Assembly: GCA_023251075.1 (NCBI GenBank) | Contig: JAHEZM010000006.1 | Span: 62,001-126,000, forward strand | Direction of reading: 5' to 3' | DNA from: Flavobacteriales bacterium | GTDB lineage: Bacteria > Bacteroidota > Bacteroidia > Flavobacteriales_C > GCA-002722245 | Length of the DNA stretch: 64,000 bases | Shown here: positions 8,101 through 16,661 of the stretch, one piece after another | Layout: each line of letters opens with the position of its first letter | How positions within the stretch are numbered: position 1 is the stretch's first letter | The notes under the pieces: generated by a model | What the model was told of the DNA's origin: nothing | Databases searched by the model: none | Seen by the model: the letters and a program-made list of their open reading frames with translations, nothing else | Translations under genes and position numbers: made by a program

Positions 8101-9826
8101 TTGACCATACACCAGGACCTGCAATAACAATACTATCTAATTTAACTTTATTACCTATACAGATTTTAGGTTGAGAAACTTTTAAATCAACAGGACAACT
8201 ACATGAAATCACAGTAATTAATGCAGTATCTTTAATCGTACAAATGGTGTAATAAACCTCATACACACCAGGTCCTGTTGCATTGAATACACCTGTATTT
8301 GCATTAATTGAACCACCTGCCGGCGTGTTTTTTACTGCCCAACCTGCTATTGTAATATCTTCGGCATCCGTTCCTTTACACTTCCATTTAACACCCATAT
8401 CTAGAGGAAGATCACATTCACTAATTGATGTATCTCTAATTTTCAAATAATCGCGAGGGGGAACGAACATGTTAGGAAGACCATAAGCAACACTTGCATT
8501 AGACGCTGTAACACCAGAGGTATTTAAAGCAGCTGCCCCATCAGGATTACTCACCACGCCTACAGCATTTCTATATGCCCATGGATTTGATCCAAACGAA
8601 CCCACATACATTCTGCCATCTCCTCCTAATTTAATAGAACCTGCATCTACATTAGTTGCTATGTTTGCTACCAGATTATAAGAATTACCTGCTGCCAAAT
8701 TGAAGTAAGCCACTTTTCCATTAATTGGAGGAACATCCCAAGGACTTGATAAAAACGTTACAAACAAACGATTTCCAGAAGGAGAGAATTCACAATCGTA
8801 AGGATTACTTACATCAATTGTTGATCCACCAATAGGTACTGAGTTTGATAACACACCTGTAGCATTATTAAAATTCATAATACTAACCGTCTCCTGTATT
8901 GAGCTAATAGCTCCATTACCTCTGTGGTGAGTGGCTCCAGCCTTAGTACCGTCCCAAGAAAATTGCAAAGAAGATCTTTCGTTACTTCTATCGGAATGAC
9001 CTTGCCAGTCAGAACCTACAGTAACAGCAAAACCCAAATTAGAAACAACAGGAGTAGTAGGGTTAGTTATACCCGCACAGGTTAATTTATAAGCAAAATA
9101 ATTTCGTGTAGATACAGTTTGATCTTTAGGTGCTGTGGTTGGTGTAGCCTCATGAGTTACGATCCATATGTCTCTACCATTTGAATGTAAAGTAGCCGCT
9201 ATCTGTTCTGTACATCTGTAATTTTGACCGGCAGCATCTTTCAGTCTTGTAGGTCCTGTAACAGTATTAGTACTCTTTTTATAAACATAATAATTAAAAC
9301 CATAGGTAGCTGGAGCTTTTGCAGCACCTGCATTTACATCCCAATCCTGTCCCGCAATGGCATCATCTGTAGTGAAAATATAATAGTTATCAATATCTAA
9401 AGGATGCTTTACAATTAATACCCCTTGTACAGCACTTCCTGCATTTCCTGTTGGACTTTCAGCACCAGTTAATAATCTGCCACTTGGCACTGCCACTGAA
9501 GCACCTGTACCATCCCAAACGCTAACTCCATTTGTAAAGAATACCAAATTACCACTTTCATCACTTGCTGTTGCGCACGATTCATAATCAGGAAAAGGAG
9601 ATCCTGATCCGGTAATTGTACTGATTGTAGGTGCAGAGTTTCCCGTAGCCCCAAAATTAATTTTTTGAGCTTGTCCGAAATACCAATTGGCATGTGTGGG
9701 CCATTGCCATTGATTATTAGAAGCTGGGCAAGGTTGAGCCTGAGCATTTATTTCACAAGTAAAAAGTGAAAGAAATAAAAGGCACAATAATAGTTTAGAG
9801 GAAGTTAATTGTAAAATTGTATGCAT
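5198..9826 (-). CDS. Giant T9SS type B cargo, PKD-like repeat adhesin
   Basis: Starting at the internal Met (MHTILQLTSSKLLLCLLFLS...), which gives a signal peptide ending near CEINAQAQ, the product is 1,542 residues; the frame is open 29 codons further up. Residues about 35-470 form a beta-propeller-like region (WYFGQAQKINFG, FFTNGVSVWDGTG, SPSGNRLFVTF, GGDGRMYVGSFG). From about 540 to 1,400 come roughly ten Ig/PKD-like units of 70-85 residues with recurring GGxWxGxGI, FNP and GxYxIxY motifs and paired cysteines. The last 90 residues (FVPNAFSPNGDGINDIF, FDRWGEMIF, GWNGK, YVWKVVY) are the gliding motility-associated CHU_C domain (TIGR04131), the type B secretion signal of T9SS. It is probably secreted or surface-bound; the ligand is unknown. 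Confidence 0.93.
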   Translation of the reverse strand: MHTILQLTSSKLLLCLLFLSLFTCEINAQAQPCPASNNQWQWPTHANWYFGQAQKINFGATGNSAPTISTITGSGSPFPDYESCATASDESGNLVFFTNGVSVWDGTGASVAVPSGRLLTGAESPTGNAGSAVQGVLIVKHPLDIDNYYIFTTDDAIAGQDWDVNAGAAKAPATYGFNYYVYKKSTNTVTGPTRLKDAAGQNYRCTEQIAATLHSNGRDIWIVTHEATPTTAPKDQTVSTRNYFAYKLTCAGITNPTTPVVSNLGFAVTVGSDWQGHSDRSNERSSLQFSWDGTKAGATHHRGNGAISSIQETVSIMNFNNATGVLSNSVPIGGSTIDVSNPYDCEFSPSGNRLFVTFLSSPWDVPPINGKVAYFNLAAGNSYNLVANIATNVDAGSIKLGGDGRMYVGSFGSNPWAYRNAVGVVSNPDGAAALNTSGVTASNASVAYGLPNMFVPPRDYLKIRDTSISECDLPLDMGVKWKCKGTDAEDITIAGWAVKNTPAGGSINANTGVFNATGPGVYEVYYTICTIKDTALITVISCSCPVDLKVSQPKICIGNKVKLDSIVIAGPGVWSIDSVPTSAGTNPTLNISGGDTLFTSVTGNKIGTYKLLFKDPSDPTCRDSVYIIINPLPTPIITAFGPLCKDSVLTTMTLTPAIVGGTGQWYIDDVASTNQFDPTSGAISAGNHEAKYTHTDANGCINSDSITVNVIALKNATITQAGPYCSNAAAVTLTAATAGGVWSGTGITNPASGTFNPNNAGQGSHVITYSFPGLCNSQDTMTIVVNPVKDATLSIHDSTVCKTDPSVNINVFPAQAGGVWTIISPVGSAGVTTSPFNPANYAAGDYKIEYSLANPCGDKDTLTMHVIDQFDATISVTAAQDTVCQSAAPFAITKVNNGGTFWATCGACINATTGVFNPAIATAGNNTISYGYASNCGDTQTVKVFVLPVFTSVITRDTALCITQQYTPTNTWLPVDPATLGYLVPGTWKYVGAGNVAALNPVTGAFDANIAGAGTYKITYSVTLYPCYVPDTITIRVDAMPNPLVTPVSDMCANAAVKILAANTIGVWTTTAPAGTITGNNFNPATAGAGSWEVKNTVTNGKCSAWDTITINVKAVPVITLLPIPDQCMGGALVDLTPYDAPDTGVWSGTGVTGTNFNPAASGSVTLTYSISGLCPTSKTTTVTVQTTPNPIVSGDTSVCENMPGVQLSADKNGGAWVGTGINSTGYFSTTGLTDGDYPVQYQMNNVLCKDTGFYHVRILDVPVVDAYAVDPEVCFGEPLYLRDTSLVAGTNYLWNAIDANGGVAINQSSGAVSNSIINSNLSPGIYDLKMTVTFANGCLNSVTKSKYLTVNSFPNAQFVFTPTPASTLDPNVRFENTTVAPYDSLFWGFTAKGTPDTLFGSTADVADAFYVKFNSTNDDTIPVCLTVSNRGCKDTYCQDVIIRAPTTIFVPNAFSPNGDGINDIFYPMGQNFGEPGYEFMVFDRWGEMIFRTYNSAEGWNGKRDNNMRDAQIDVYVWKVVYKDHFTEVLQDPIVGHVSIIK

Positions 9827-9929
9827 ATTACCGTCAGTTATATTTGTAAAACAATTCTCTTGTCTAATTGTTACAAGCAATCGATAAATAAAAATTAATA
9901 GGTCCCTGTTCAAGACCTAAAATAAAAAA

Positions 9930-11051
9930 TTAGTTGAGATTTACAATATTTTCTTTTAGCACCTCCAAAAGATCTTTGATTTCAGAAAAATCATTATGAT
10001 AATGTATTGACAAGCGGATTCGCTCTTTATTTTTGGGAACCGTAGGACTCAAAATAGCTTTCACTGCGAATTTTTGAGAACGAAGAACACTTTCGATTTT
10101 CATGCAAGCATTATTATTTCCAACAACCAAGCAATGAATTAAACTCGATGATAAAATGAATTTGTTTTCAATCTCTTTTACCCCTTTTAAAAAGTAATTA
10201 TTCAATTCGTGAACTTTTGAAATTCGTTTTCTTAGTTCTTCTTTTTGATTGTAAATCTCATCAATAGTGAGTAAATGAAACTCGGAACCAGCAGTGGTAT
10301 ATATAAATGATCGCGCGAAATTAACAAGATAATTTCTCAATACTGAAGAACCTAAAACAGCAGCTCCGTGCGCCCCAAAAGCTTTTCCATAAGTCACTAA
10401 GCGAGCATAAACCTTATTTTCCAAACCGAATTTTACCACCAGGCCTTCTCCATATTCACTATAAACACCCATCGAATGAGCCTCATCAACAATTAAATTC
10501 ACTCCTAAATCACACAACTCCTTTAGAGGAGCTTCATCACCATCCATGGAATACACCGCTTCTACCGCAACAAAAACATTACCCTGAGCCAATTTTATTT
10601 TCTTTTTTAAATCTTCTAAATCGTTATGTACAAAAGAGTATGATTTTGCTAATCCCAATCTAATACCATCACGAATAGAGGCATGAATCAATTCGTCGTA
10701 AATCACAGTATCTCCCTTTGCTGGCACACAAGAAAAAAAACCAACATTGGCATCATAACCTGAATTAAAAATAAGTGCCGACTCGGCTTTGTGATAAGAA
10801 GCAATTTTTTGTTCTAACTCTTCTATAAATAGAGTATTTCCCGAAATCAGGCGAGAACCACTAGATCCTAATCTGTATTGTGATTCGGAGAACCTAGAAA
10901 GAACTTTTTTCTTTAAGTTTTCATCCCGCGACCAACCTAAGTAATCGTTAGAACAAAAATCAATAAGATTATCATTCAATGAAAGCTTTCTAAGAAGGCC
11001 CTCGGCTTCTCGTTTGAGCAATTTATCTTTTAAAAAATTATCGAAGGCCAT
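9930..11051 (-). CDS. bioF: 8-amino-7-oxononanoate synthase-like PLP enzyme
   Basis: The 373-residue product belongs to the alpha-oxoamine synthase family of fold-type I PLP enzymes. Visible signatures are NDYLGWSRDENLK near the N-terminus, GSSGSRLISGNT (substrate loop), ALIFNSGYDANVGF, VDEAHSMGVYSEYGEG with the Asp that contacts the PLP ring, and VTYGKAFGAHGAAVLGS with the Schiff-base Lys. BioF condenses pimeloyl-thioester with alanine in biotin synthesis. BioB lies 6 bp upstream on the same strand, which decides for BioF over 2-amino-3-ketobutyrate ligase or serine palmitoyltransferase relatives. It is slightly shorter than E. coli BioF (384). Confidence 0.92.
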   Translation of the reverse strand: MAFDNFLKDKLLKREAEGLLRKLSLNDNLIDFCSNDYLGWSRDENLKKKVLSRFSESQYRLGSSGSRLISGNTLFIEELEQKIASYHKAESALIFNSGYDANVGFFSCVPAKGDTVIYDELIHASIRDGIRLGLAKSYSFVHNDLEDLKKKIKLAQGNVFVAVEAVYSMDGDEAPLKELCDLGVNLIVDEAHSMGVYSEYGEGLVVKFGLENKVYARLVTYGKAFGAHGAAVLGSSVLRNYLVNFARSFIYTTAGSEFHLLTIDEIYNQKEELRKRISKVHELNNYFLKGVKEIENKFILSSSLIHCLVVGNNNACMKIESVLRSQKFAVKAILSPTVPKNKERIRLSIHYHNDFSEIKDLLEVLKENIVNLN

Positions 11052-11057
11052 GACTTA

Positions 11058-12125
11058 CTACTTTTTTGTAGTTGCCATTTCTTCTTTCCATTGCTTCACT
11101 TTAGCTTCCATCTCCTGTTTCTTAGAGCTCTCTTTGTATGACATTTTAATTTCAGGTTTTGAACCTTTAGAGAAAGGTTCTGTAGAATTTAATCCTAGTA
11201 TTTGAAACAACTCCATATCTTCATTTTGCGAAGGATTTGGAGTAGTTAATAGTTTATCTCCCGCGAAAATTGAACCTGCACCAGCCATGAAACAAAGTGC
11301 TTGTCCTTCTTTCGACATGTCCAATCTTCCTGCCGACAAACGTACTACGCTTTTAGGCATCACCAATCTTGCTGTAGCAATCATTCTCACCATTTCCCAA
11401 ATAGAAACTTTTTCCTGATTTTCCATAGGAGTTCCGGCAACTGGAACCAATGCATTGATAGGCACTGACTCTGGATGACTTTCTTGATTTGCCAAAGTAT
11501 GCAGCATTCCAATTCTATCTACTTCATTTTCTCCTAAACCAATAATACCACCAGAACATAGGCTAACACCTGCTTTTCTAACATGTTGATGTGTATTCAA
11601 ACGATCCTGATAAGTACGTGTAGAGATAACATCACCGTAGTGTTCCTCGGAAGTGTCCACATTATGATTATAAGCATACAAACCAGCATCGGCCAATCTT
11701 TTCGCTTGCTCTTCGGTTACCATGCCCAAAGTACAACACACCTCCATATCCATTTCATTGATTCCACGAACCATTTCCAAAACATTATCGAAATCTCTAT
11801 TGTCTCTAACTTCTCTCCACGCAGCACCCAAACACATACGAGAAGCCCCCCCCTCTTTAGCATTTTTAGCTTGTTGAAGCACCTCCTCTACCCCCATCAT
11901 TTTTTGCGCTTTCACATCGGTTTGATATTTCGCAGATTGAGGACAGTAGCCACAATCCTCTGAGCAACCTCCTGTTTTTATGGATATTAGTGATGAAACC
12001 TGAACCTCTCGTGGATTATGATATTTTCTATGCATCGTTGCTGCCTCAAACACCAGTTCTAACAATGGTTTGTTGTAGATCGCCAGTATCTCCTCTTTAC
12101 TCCAGTTATTTCTTATATCAGACAT
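11058..12125 (-). CDS. bioB: Biotin synthase
   Basis: The 355-residue radical-SAM enzyme inserts sulfur into dethiobiotin. The [4Fe-4S] CxxxCxxC motif is at Cys54, Cys58 and Cys61 (GGCSEDCGYCPQSAKY). Further family motifs are LGAAWREVRDNRDF, YNHNVDTSEEHYGDVISTRTY, CSGGIIGLGE and VRLSAGRLDM, the last holding the Arg that binds the [2Fe-2S] cluster. It is the first gene of a two-gene unit with bioF. A promoter-like pair of boxes lies just upstream (12142-12169). The extended C-terminal tail (from about 330, rich in Lys and Glu) goes beyond the barrel and is typical of Bacteroidota BioB. Confidence 0.97.
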   Translation of the reverse strand: MSDIRNNWSKEEILAIYNKPLLELVFEAATMHRKYHNPREVQVSSLISIKTGGCSEDCGYCPQSAKYQTDVKAQKMMGVEEVLQQAKNAKEGGASRMCLGAAWREVRDNRDFDNVLEMVRGINEMDMEVCCTLGMVTEEQAKRLADAGLYAYNHNVDTSEEHYGDVISTRTYQDRLNTHQHVRKAGVSLCSGGIIGLGENEVDRIGMLHTLANQESHPESVPINALVPVAGTPMENQEKVSIWEMVRMIATARLVMPKSVVRLSAGRLDMSKEGQALCFMAGAGSIFAGDKLLTTPNPSQNEDMELFQILGLNSTEPFSKGSKPEIKMSYKESSKKQEMEAKVKQWKEEMATTKK

Positions 12126-12141
12126 ATACAGTAATTTTGAC

Positions 12142-12169
12142 CAAATATATGACTTTTACCTACTTCAAA
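12142..12169 (-). promoter_or_regulatory. bioB: Putative bioB promoter
   Basis: On the minus strand, TATATTTG (12142-12149) fits the Bacteroidota -7 consensus TAnnTTTG, and a TTTG (12166-12169) lies 16 bp upstream as -33 box, slightly closer than the usual 17-23. The -7 box ends 16 bp before the bioB ATG, so the leader would be very short. Confidence 0.5.
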
Positions 12170-12176
12170 AAACGAT

Positions 12177-12854
12177 ATGCGAATTGATATATTAACCATA
12201 CTGCCGAAGTTGTTGGAAAGTCCTTTTCAACATTCTATTTTAAAACGAGCTATTGAGAATAAAATAGCAGAGGTTTATTTACATGATATCCGTGAATTTT
12301 CTACCAATAAACATAAGAATGTAGACGACTATCCCTATGGTGGTGGCGCAGGAATGGTAATGACTTGTCAGCCTATTGCATCAGCTATAGAACATCTTAA
12401 AAAAGAAAGAAACTATGATGAAATAATCTATCTAACTCCCGATGGAGAAAGACACAATCAAAAAATAGCCAATCAATTATCGTTAAAAAAAAATATCATG
12501 ATGATATGTGGTCACTACAAAGGTATTGATCAAAGAATTCGAGATTTATTTATTACCAAAGAAATCTCTATTGGTGATTATGTTTTATCGGGTGGAGAAC
12601 TAGCCGCTGCAGTTTTGGCAGATTCCATTATAAGAATAATTCCTGGAGCTATTTCTGATGAAACCTCCGCTTTGACTGATTCCTTTCAAGATGATTTATT
12701 ATCGCCACCGGTTTATACCCGACCAGAGGAATTCAATGGATTAAAAGTACCCGAAATATTATTTTCTGGGGACCCAATTAAAATCGATAACTGGAGAATG
12801 GAAATGGCAGAGAAAATCACAAAAGAAAGAAGACCTGATTTATTAAAAGATTAA
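12177..12854 (+). CDS. trmD: tRNA (guanine-N1-)-methyltransferase
   Basis: The 225-residue product methylates G37 of tRNAs with a G36 using SAM, preventing +1 frameshifting. SPOUT/TrmD motifs visible are MRIDILTILPKLLESPF at the N-terminus, DDYPYGGGAGMVMTCQP, YLTPDGERHNQKIA, MMICGHYKGIDQRI and the trefoil-knot segment IGDYVLSGGELAAAVLADS. It is divergent from bioB (51 bp apart) and overlaps the LuxR-type gene tail-to-tail by 4 bp. It is not in the rpsP-rimM-trmD-rplS operon known from many bacteria. Confidence 0.97.
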   Translation: MRIDILTILPKLLESPFQHSILKRAIENKIAEVYLHDIREFSTNKHKNVDDYPYGGGAGMVMTCQPIASAIEHLKKERNYDEIIYLTPDGERHNQKIANQLSLKKNIMMICGHYKGIDQRIRDLFITKEISIGDYVLSGGELAAAVLADSIIRIIPGAISDETSALTDSFQDDLLSPPVYTRPEEFNGLKVPEILFSGDPIKIDNWRMEMAEKITKERRPDLLKD

Positions 12855-13540
12855 TCTTTTGAAGAGAATAGAAAATCATTAGCACTAACTATTTTCTCTT
12901 TTACCGCAAACAGAACAATTCCGGCTGTATTATTAATTCCGAGCTTCTGCATGATATTTTTACGATGCGTATTAATCGTATGATTACTGAGATAAAGTCG
13001 GTCAGCAATCTCTTTATTAATACAACCTTCAGCAATCAATTTGATAATTTCAATTTCACGATCTGAAATATTTAACCCATCGCAGGTTTTCTTGTATGAG
13101 GGTTCCTTTTTAGCAGCATCTTGATCTATCAACATTGCATCCAGTACCATCGAACAAATATAATTATCACCCTTAGCTGTAGCATTGATACAATCGATAA
13201 TTTCTTCTTCACTGCACGATTTTAGCAAATAACTTTTTATTCCACTCTTAATAATTTTAGAGTACTCATTTTTCGATCTTGGCGAAGTAATAGGAATGAA
13301 TTTAGTTTTGGTAGCAAAAGAAATATAAGCCATAATTTTCTCTACATCGAAAGCTTCTGAAAAAACATCTATCAATAAAATATCAGGAGCGTTTTTACTT
13401 TGCAAGGTGGAAGAAATTTCGGATTGAGAACGTAAAATGGAATGCAATTCAAAATGCCTATTCGATTCTACTACCGAAGACAAACCCTTTTCGGTGATAA
13501 ATTCAGAAAACGCGAGCGATATGAATATTTTGGAACTCAA
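12851..13540 (-). CDS. LuxR/NarL-type regulator with atypical receiver
   Basis: The 229-residue protein has a receiver-like N-terminal half and a C-terminal LuxR HTH (LNISDREIEIIKLIAEG...KEIADRLYLSNHTINTHRKNI, about 158-205). The phosphoacceptor-position Asp58 (DILLIDVF), the switch Thr/Ser at 85-86 (PITSP) and Lys107 (SYLLKSC) are present, but the acidic pair near residues 9-10 that binds Mg2+ is replaced (IFISLAFSEF), so phosphorylation may be impaired or absent. The only usable start is TTG at 13540: an in-frame stop lies two codons upstream and the next ATG would delete the receiver. No histidine kinase is adjacent; it follows rnz at 36 bp. Confidence 0.85.
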   Translation of the reverse strand: MSSKIFISLAFSEFITEKGLSSVVESNRHFELHSILRSQSEISSTLQSKNAPDILLIDVFSEAFDVEKIMAYISFATKTKFIPITSPRSKNEYSKIIKSGIKSYLLKSCSEEEIIDCINATAKGDNYICSMVLDAMLIDQDAAKKEPSYKKTCDGLNISDREIEIIKLIAEGCINKEIADRLYLSNHTINTHRKNIMQKLGINNTAGIVLFAVKEKIVSANDFLFSSKD

Positions 13541-13576
13541 AGCACATCAAATTTAGAAAGATTCTAAACAAGAGCA

Positions 13577-14494
13577 CTATTCTGAAATAAAAAATTGCTT
13601 TCCATCTTTAGCAACCTCAACATTTGCAAATACTTTAGAAGCTTCTAAAACAAAATCTGTCAATTCATTGTAACGGGCTGAAAAATGTCCCAAAACAAGT
13701 TTTTTAACCTCGCACTTTACCGCAAATTCAGCTGCCTGTAAAGCAGTTGAATGATACGTTTTTTCAGCTCTAGATTGCATATCATGCAAAAAGGTAGATT
13801 CATGATACAACAAATCAACACCTTGTATAACATCAGGCGCTTTAGTTAAAACTTTTGTATCAGAAAAATAAGCAAATGACTGCGGTTTTTGTGGATCAAG
13901 CGTAAGTGTACGATTGGCATAAATTTTTCCTGAATCATCAATAAAATCTTCTCCCATTTTAATTTTATTTCTCATATAAACCGGAATTTTCAACTCAGTT
14001 ATTTTGGAAGGAATTAAATTTCTTGGTTTTATTTTTTCCTTGAAAACATAAGCCGAACAAGGAATTTTGTGATTCAATGGATAGGAGAAAACCTGAATAT
14101 CCTTGTTCTCAAAAATCATTAACGATTGTGAACAATCTACTTCATGAATGATAAGTTTAAAACACAAATAGGTATTGGTTATTTTCAATTGTACATCAAT
14201 CATTTCTTTTAAGCCTTTAGGAGCGAATATTTCTAAATCTCTCTCCCTTCCTAATAAACCCTGAGTACTTATTAAACCAAACAAACCTAAATAATGATCA
14301 GCGTGCAAATGCGTAATAAAAACCTGATCAATACGCTGAATCGATTCCTTATATTTTCTGATTTGTAATTGAGTGCCCTCACCGCAATCAATCAAAAAAG
14401 ATGAACTTTCGCTTTTAAGCAATATTCCTGAAGGGTTCCTATTAACTGATGGAGTCGCTGCTCCTGAACCAAGGATTAATATTGACAATGCCAT
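13577..14494 (-). CDS. rnz: Ribonuclease Z
   Basis: The 305-residue metallo-beta-lactamase-fold endonuclease matures the 3' end of tRNA precursors. The zinc motif HxHxDH is at His62, His64, Asp66 and His67 (FITHLHADHYLGLFGL). Other matches are the start LGSGAATPSVNRNPSG, LIDCGEGTQLQIRK, FAYFSDTK, DLLYHESTFL and LGHFSARY, giving the remaining ligands. The length fits the short-form RNase Z. It lies within a minus-strand run (STAS, T9SS cargo, rnz, LuxR-type), with gaps of 18-52 bp, so cotranscription is plausible. Confidence 0.95.
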   Translation of the reverse strand: MALSILILGSGAATPSVNRNPSGILLKSESSSFLIDCGEGTQLQIRKYKESIQRIDQVFITHLHADHYLGLFGLISTQGLLGRERDLEIFAPKGLKEMIDVQLKITNTYLCFKLIIHEVDCSQSLMIFENKDIQVFSYPLNHKIPCSAYVFKEKIKPRNLIPSKITELKIPVYMRNKIKMGEDFIDDSGKIYANRTLTLDPQKPQSFAYFSDTKVLTKAPDVIQGVDLLYHESTFLHDMQSRAEKTYHSTALQAAEFAVKCEVKKLVLGHFSARYNELTDFVLEASKVFANVEVAKDGKQFFISE

Positions 14495-14546
14495 AAATTA
14501 TTTGATCAATATGGCCTTTTGGAAGAATTTCAAAAATTAAACCGGA

Positions 14547-15275
14547 TTAGTAGCCTCCTTTAGAAAACTTAAAAGTTTCTTGTTTACCGTTCATTTGAAA
14601 GGTAACAATATAAATTCCGGTAGCAAGATCTGATGTATTAATAGAGGTAGACTCACCTTTTGCTATCTGATAATTTTGATTTAAAATAGAAGATCCTAAA
14701 ACATCAAATATTCTAACATTTAATTTTCCATTCGCAGGATTTTGAAGAACAATCTCATCGGCTTTTCTTTGGTATGAAAAATAAGGAGCATTTTTATTAA
14801 TCACAATACCATTCCCCTGTACAATACTCATAGTTAATGGTACATCCTGATTAATTGTAACAGGATTTGGCAAACCATCTAATAATCCTGTAAAGGACAA
14901 TTTAACAACAATATTATAGCTGCCCACCATTGAGTTCGTTGGATTTCCAACAATAGTTACACAACCAATTTCACCTCCTGCATAAGTACAATTTTGAATA
15001 TTACAAGCGTAAGAGAATCCTAATGGCATACCATTTATACTATTCACTTTGGCAGATTGCACAGATCCATGGATCTGATTTCCTCCAAAATCAATAACCG
15101 TATCTGTTAAAACCTTAAATTGAAGAACCTGATTATAAGGCAAACCGCCCACTGCATCTGGTAAAGAAGATGGATAAAATCCTGGCTCTGTAATAGAATT
15201 ATCGGGAGTACACTGCGCAGCAATGAAATCGATCAATAGAATAGTAAACAATAAGGTGAGTAATATTCTTTTCAT
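14547..15275 (-). CDS. Secreted protein with T9SS type A sorting domain
   Basis: The 242-residue protein has a signal peptide (MKRILLTLLFTILLIDFIAAQ), an Ig-like middle (PDNSITEPGFYPSSLPDAVGG, YNQVLQFKVLTDTVIDFGG, a Cys pair around SYACNIQNCTYAGGEIGC) and a C-terminal T9SS type A domain (LNVRIFDVLGSSILNQ, DLATGIYIVTFQMNGKQETFK). The signature NPANG-LNVRIFDVLG and LATGIY are those of TIGR04183. It is presumably exported through T9SS and attached or released. The middle domain has no function I recognise. Confidence 0.87.
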   Translation of the reverse strand: MKRILLTLLFTILLIDFIAAQCTPDNSITEPGFYPSSLPDAVGGLPYNQVLQFKVLTDTVIDFGGNQIHGSVQSAKVNSINGMPLGFSYACNIQNCTYAGGEIGCVTIVGNPTNSMVGSYNIVVKLSFTGLLDGLPNPVTINQDVPLTMSIVQGNGIVINKNAPYFSYQRKADEIVLQNPANGKLNVRIFDVLGSSILNQNYQIAKGESTSINTSDLATGIYIVTFQMNGKQETFKFSKGGY

Positions 15276-15293
15276 TGCAAAATATTTAAGTTG

Positions 15294-15656
15294 TTATAAA
15301 CCTTTCTCCACTTCATTCATGAAGAGGAAATCAACTGCTTCAGGAAAAGTGGGAGTAATATTCAATATGGTATCCAATTGAGAAATAGAAACCAATTTTT
15401 TAACTGAATCTTTTAAACCTGTTAGAACGAAAGTTCCTGTTACATTTTTACACAAACGGTTAGCCACCAAAATAGCACTTAAACCGGATGAATCACAATA
15501 CCTTGTTTCAGATAAATCAATGATAATATTCTTTGCACCATTTGCATTAAGCATTACCAGTTCCGACTTCAAAGAAGGAGCAACGGTAGTGTCCAGCTTC
15601 TCAACATGTAGTTTAATGGCTGTGAATTTTTCTTGTTTGTCTACAGTAAAGTTCAT
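15294..15656 (-). CDS. STAS-domain protein, anti-sigma-factor antagonist-like
   Basis: The 120-residue single-domain protein matches the STAS fold: MNFTVDKQEKFTAIKLHVEK strand pair, LKSELVMLNANGAKNIIIDLS and the signature YCDSSGLSAILVANRLC, whose Ser-Ser pair (about residues 61-62) is the usual phosphorylation site of SpoIIAA/RsbV-type antagonists. In such systems a SpoIIE-type PP2C phosphatase dephosphorylates the STAS protein; two SpoIIE-type phosphatases lie elsewhere in this window (30040 and 50517), but no adjacent anti-sigma kinase is seen. It starts a minus-strand run through the rnz gene, and a TATATTTG box lies 24 bp upstream. Confidence 0.9.
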   Translation of the reverse strand: MNFTVDKQEKFTAIKLHVEKLDTTVAPSLKSELVMLNANGAKNIIIDLSETRYCDSSGLSAILVANRLCKNVTGTFVLTGLKDSVKKLVSISQLDTILNITPTFPEAVDFLFMNEVEKGL

Positions 15657-15679
15657 CTTAGTTTTTTTTAGACCTTAAA

Positions 15680-15687
15680 CAAATATA
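15680..15687 (-). promoter_or_regulatory. Putative -7 promoter box of the STAS gene
   Basis: TATATTTG on the minus strand is an exact TAnnTTTG match in the 75-bp gap between pyrB and the STAS gene. The -33 side is only T-rich (no clear TTTG), so the call rests on one box. Confidence 0.45.
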
Positions 15688-15731
15688 CGGAATTTACTTA
15701 AAAAGTAAAAATCCTTTTTTTAGCTACTATT

Positions 15732-16661
15732 TTAACGCTTGATTTTACTTGCCAACAGGTACATTACCGCCATTCTAACGGCAACTCCATTCTCCACCTG
15801 ATCAAGGATTATAGAGTTTTGGGAATCGGCAACATCAGAAGTTAGCTCCACCCCTCTATTAATCGGACCAGGATGCATCACTACTATATTTTTTTTTACT
15901 TTTTCCAATTTCTCACGCGTTAGTCCATATTGCATTACGTACTCTCTCGTAGAGGGAAAAAATTTAGTATCCATTCTTTCGAATTGAATTCTAAGCATAT
16001 TTGCAACATCACACCACTGCAATGCTTTCATAAAGTCATGCTCTACCTTAACTCCCAATTCTCCAATGAATTTAGGTATTAAAGAAGTGGGGCCGCACAG
16101 CATTACTTCAGCACCTAATTTTTTCAAACAAAATATATTAGAAAGAGCAACCCGTGAGTGTAAAATATCACCAACGATTAGCACTTTTTTACCTTTTACA
16201 CTTCCCAACTTCTCTCTAATTGAATACGCATCTAACAATGCTTGTGTAGGATGCTCATGTGCTCCATCACCCGCATTAACGATCACCGATTTCACATTCT
16301 GGGAAAGAAATTTGGCTGCACCTGCACTAGAATGGCGCATCACCACCATATCTACTTTCATTGCTAAAATATTATTAACCGTATCAATTAAAGTCTCTCC
16401 TTTTTTTACCGATGAACCACTGGCTGAAAAATTAATAATGTCAGCCGACAAACGTTTTTGAGCTAATTCGAAAGATAATTTTGTACGTGTGGAGTTTTCG
16501 AAAAACAGATTAGCAACAGTTATATCTCTTAAGGAGGGAACCTTTTTGATAGGACGATTAATTACATCTTTAAAATTATCGGCAGTGCTGAAGATTAATT
16601 CTATATCCTCTTTTTTTAAATCTTTAATACCTAACAGGTGGTTAACACTAAGTTGCTCCAT
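15732..16661 (-). CDS. pyrB: Aspartate carbamoyltransferase catalytic chain
   Basis: The product (309 residues from the ATG) transfers the carbamoyl group to aspartate in pyrimidine synthesis. The carbamoyl-phosphate motif is FENSTRTKLSFE (near residue 55-65); others are NAGDGAHEHPTQALLDAYSI, VLIVGDILHSRVALSN and VMHPGPINRGVEL. The ATG overlaps the pyrR stop by one base (TGATG), indicating translational coupling; a GTG one codon earlier is also possible. No pyrI follows, so the enzyme is presumably the unregulated trimer type controlled at transcription through the pyrR leader. Confidence 0.96.
   Translation of the reverse strand: MEQLSVNHLLGIKDLKKEDIELIFSTADNFKDVINRPIKKVPSLRDITVANLFFENSTRTKLSFELAQKRLSADIINFSASGSSVKKGETLIDTVNNILAMKVDMVVMRHSSAGAAKFLSQNVKSVIVNAGDGAHEHPTQALLDAYSIREKLGSVKGKKVLIVGDILHSRVALSNIFCLKKLGAEVMLCGPTSLIPKFIGELGVKVEHDFMKALQWCDVANMLRIQFERMDTKFFPSTREYVMQYGLTREKLEKVKKNIVVMHPGPINRGVELTSDVADSQNSIILDQVENGVAVRMAVMYLLASKIKR

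Noticed and set aside
11014-12187. Riboswitch or BirA operator for the bio genes
   Set aside because: The upstream gap is about 50 bp and holds only a promoter-like pair; no inverted operator or structured leader is visible.
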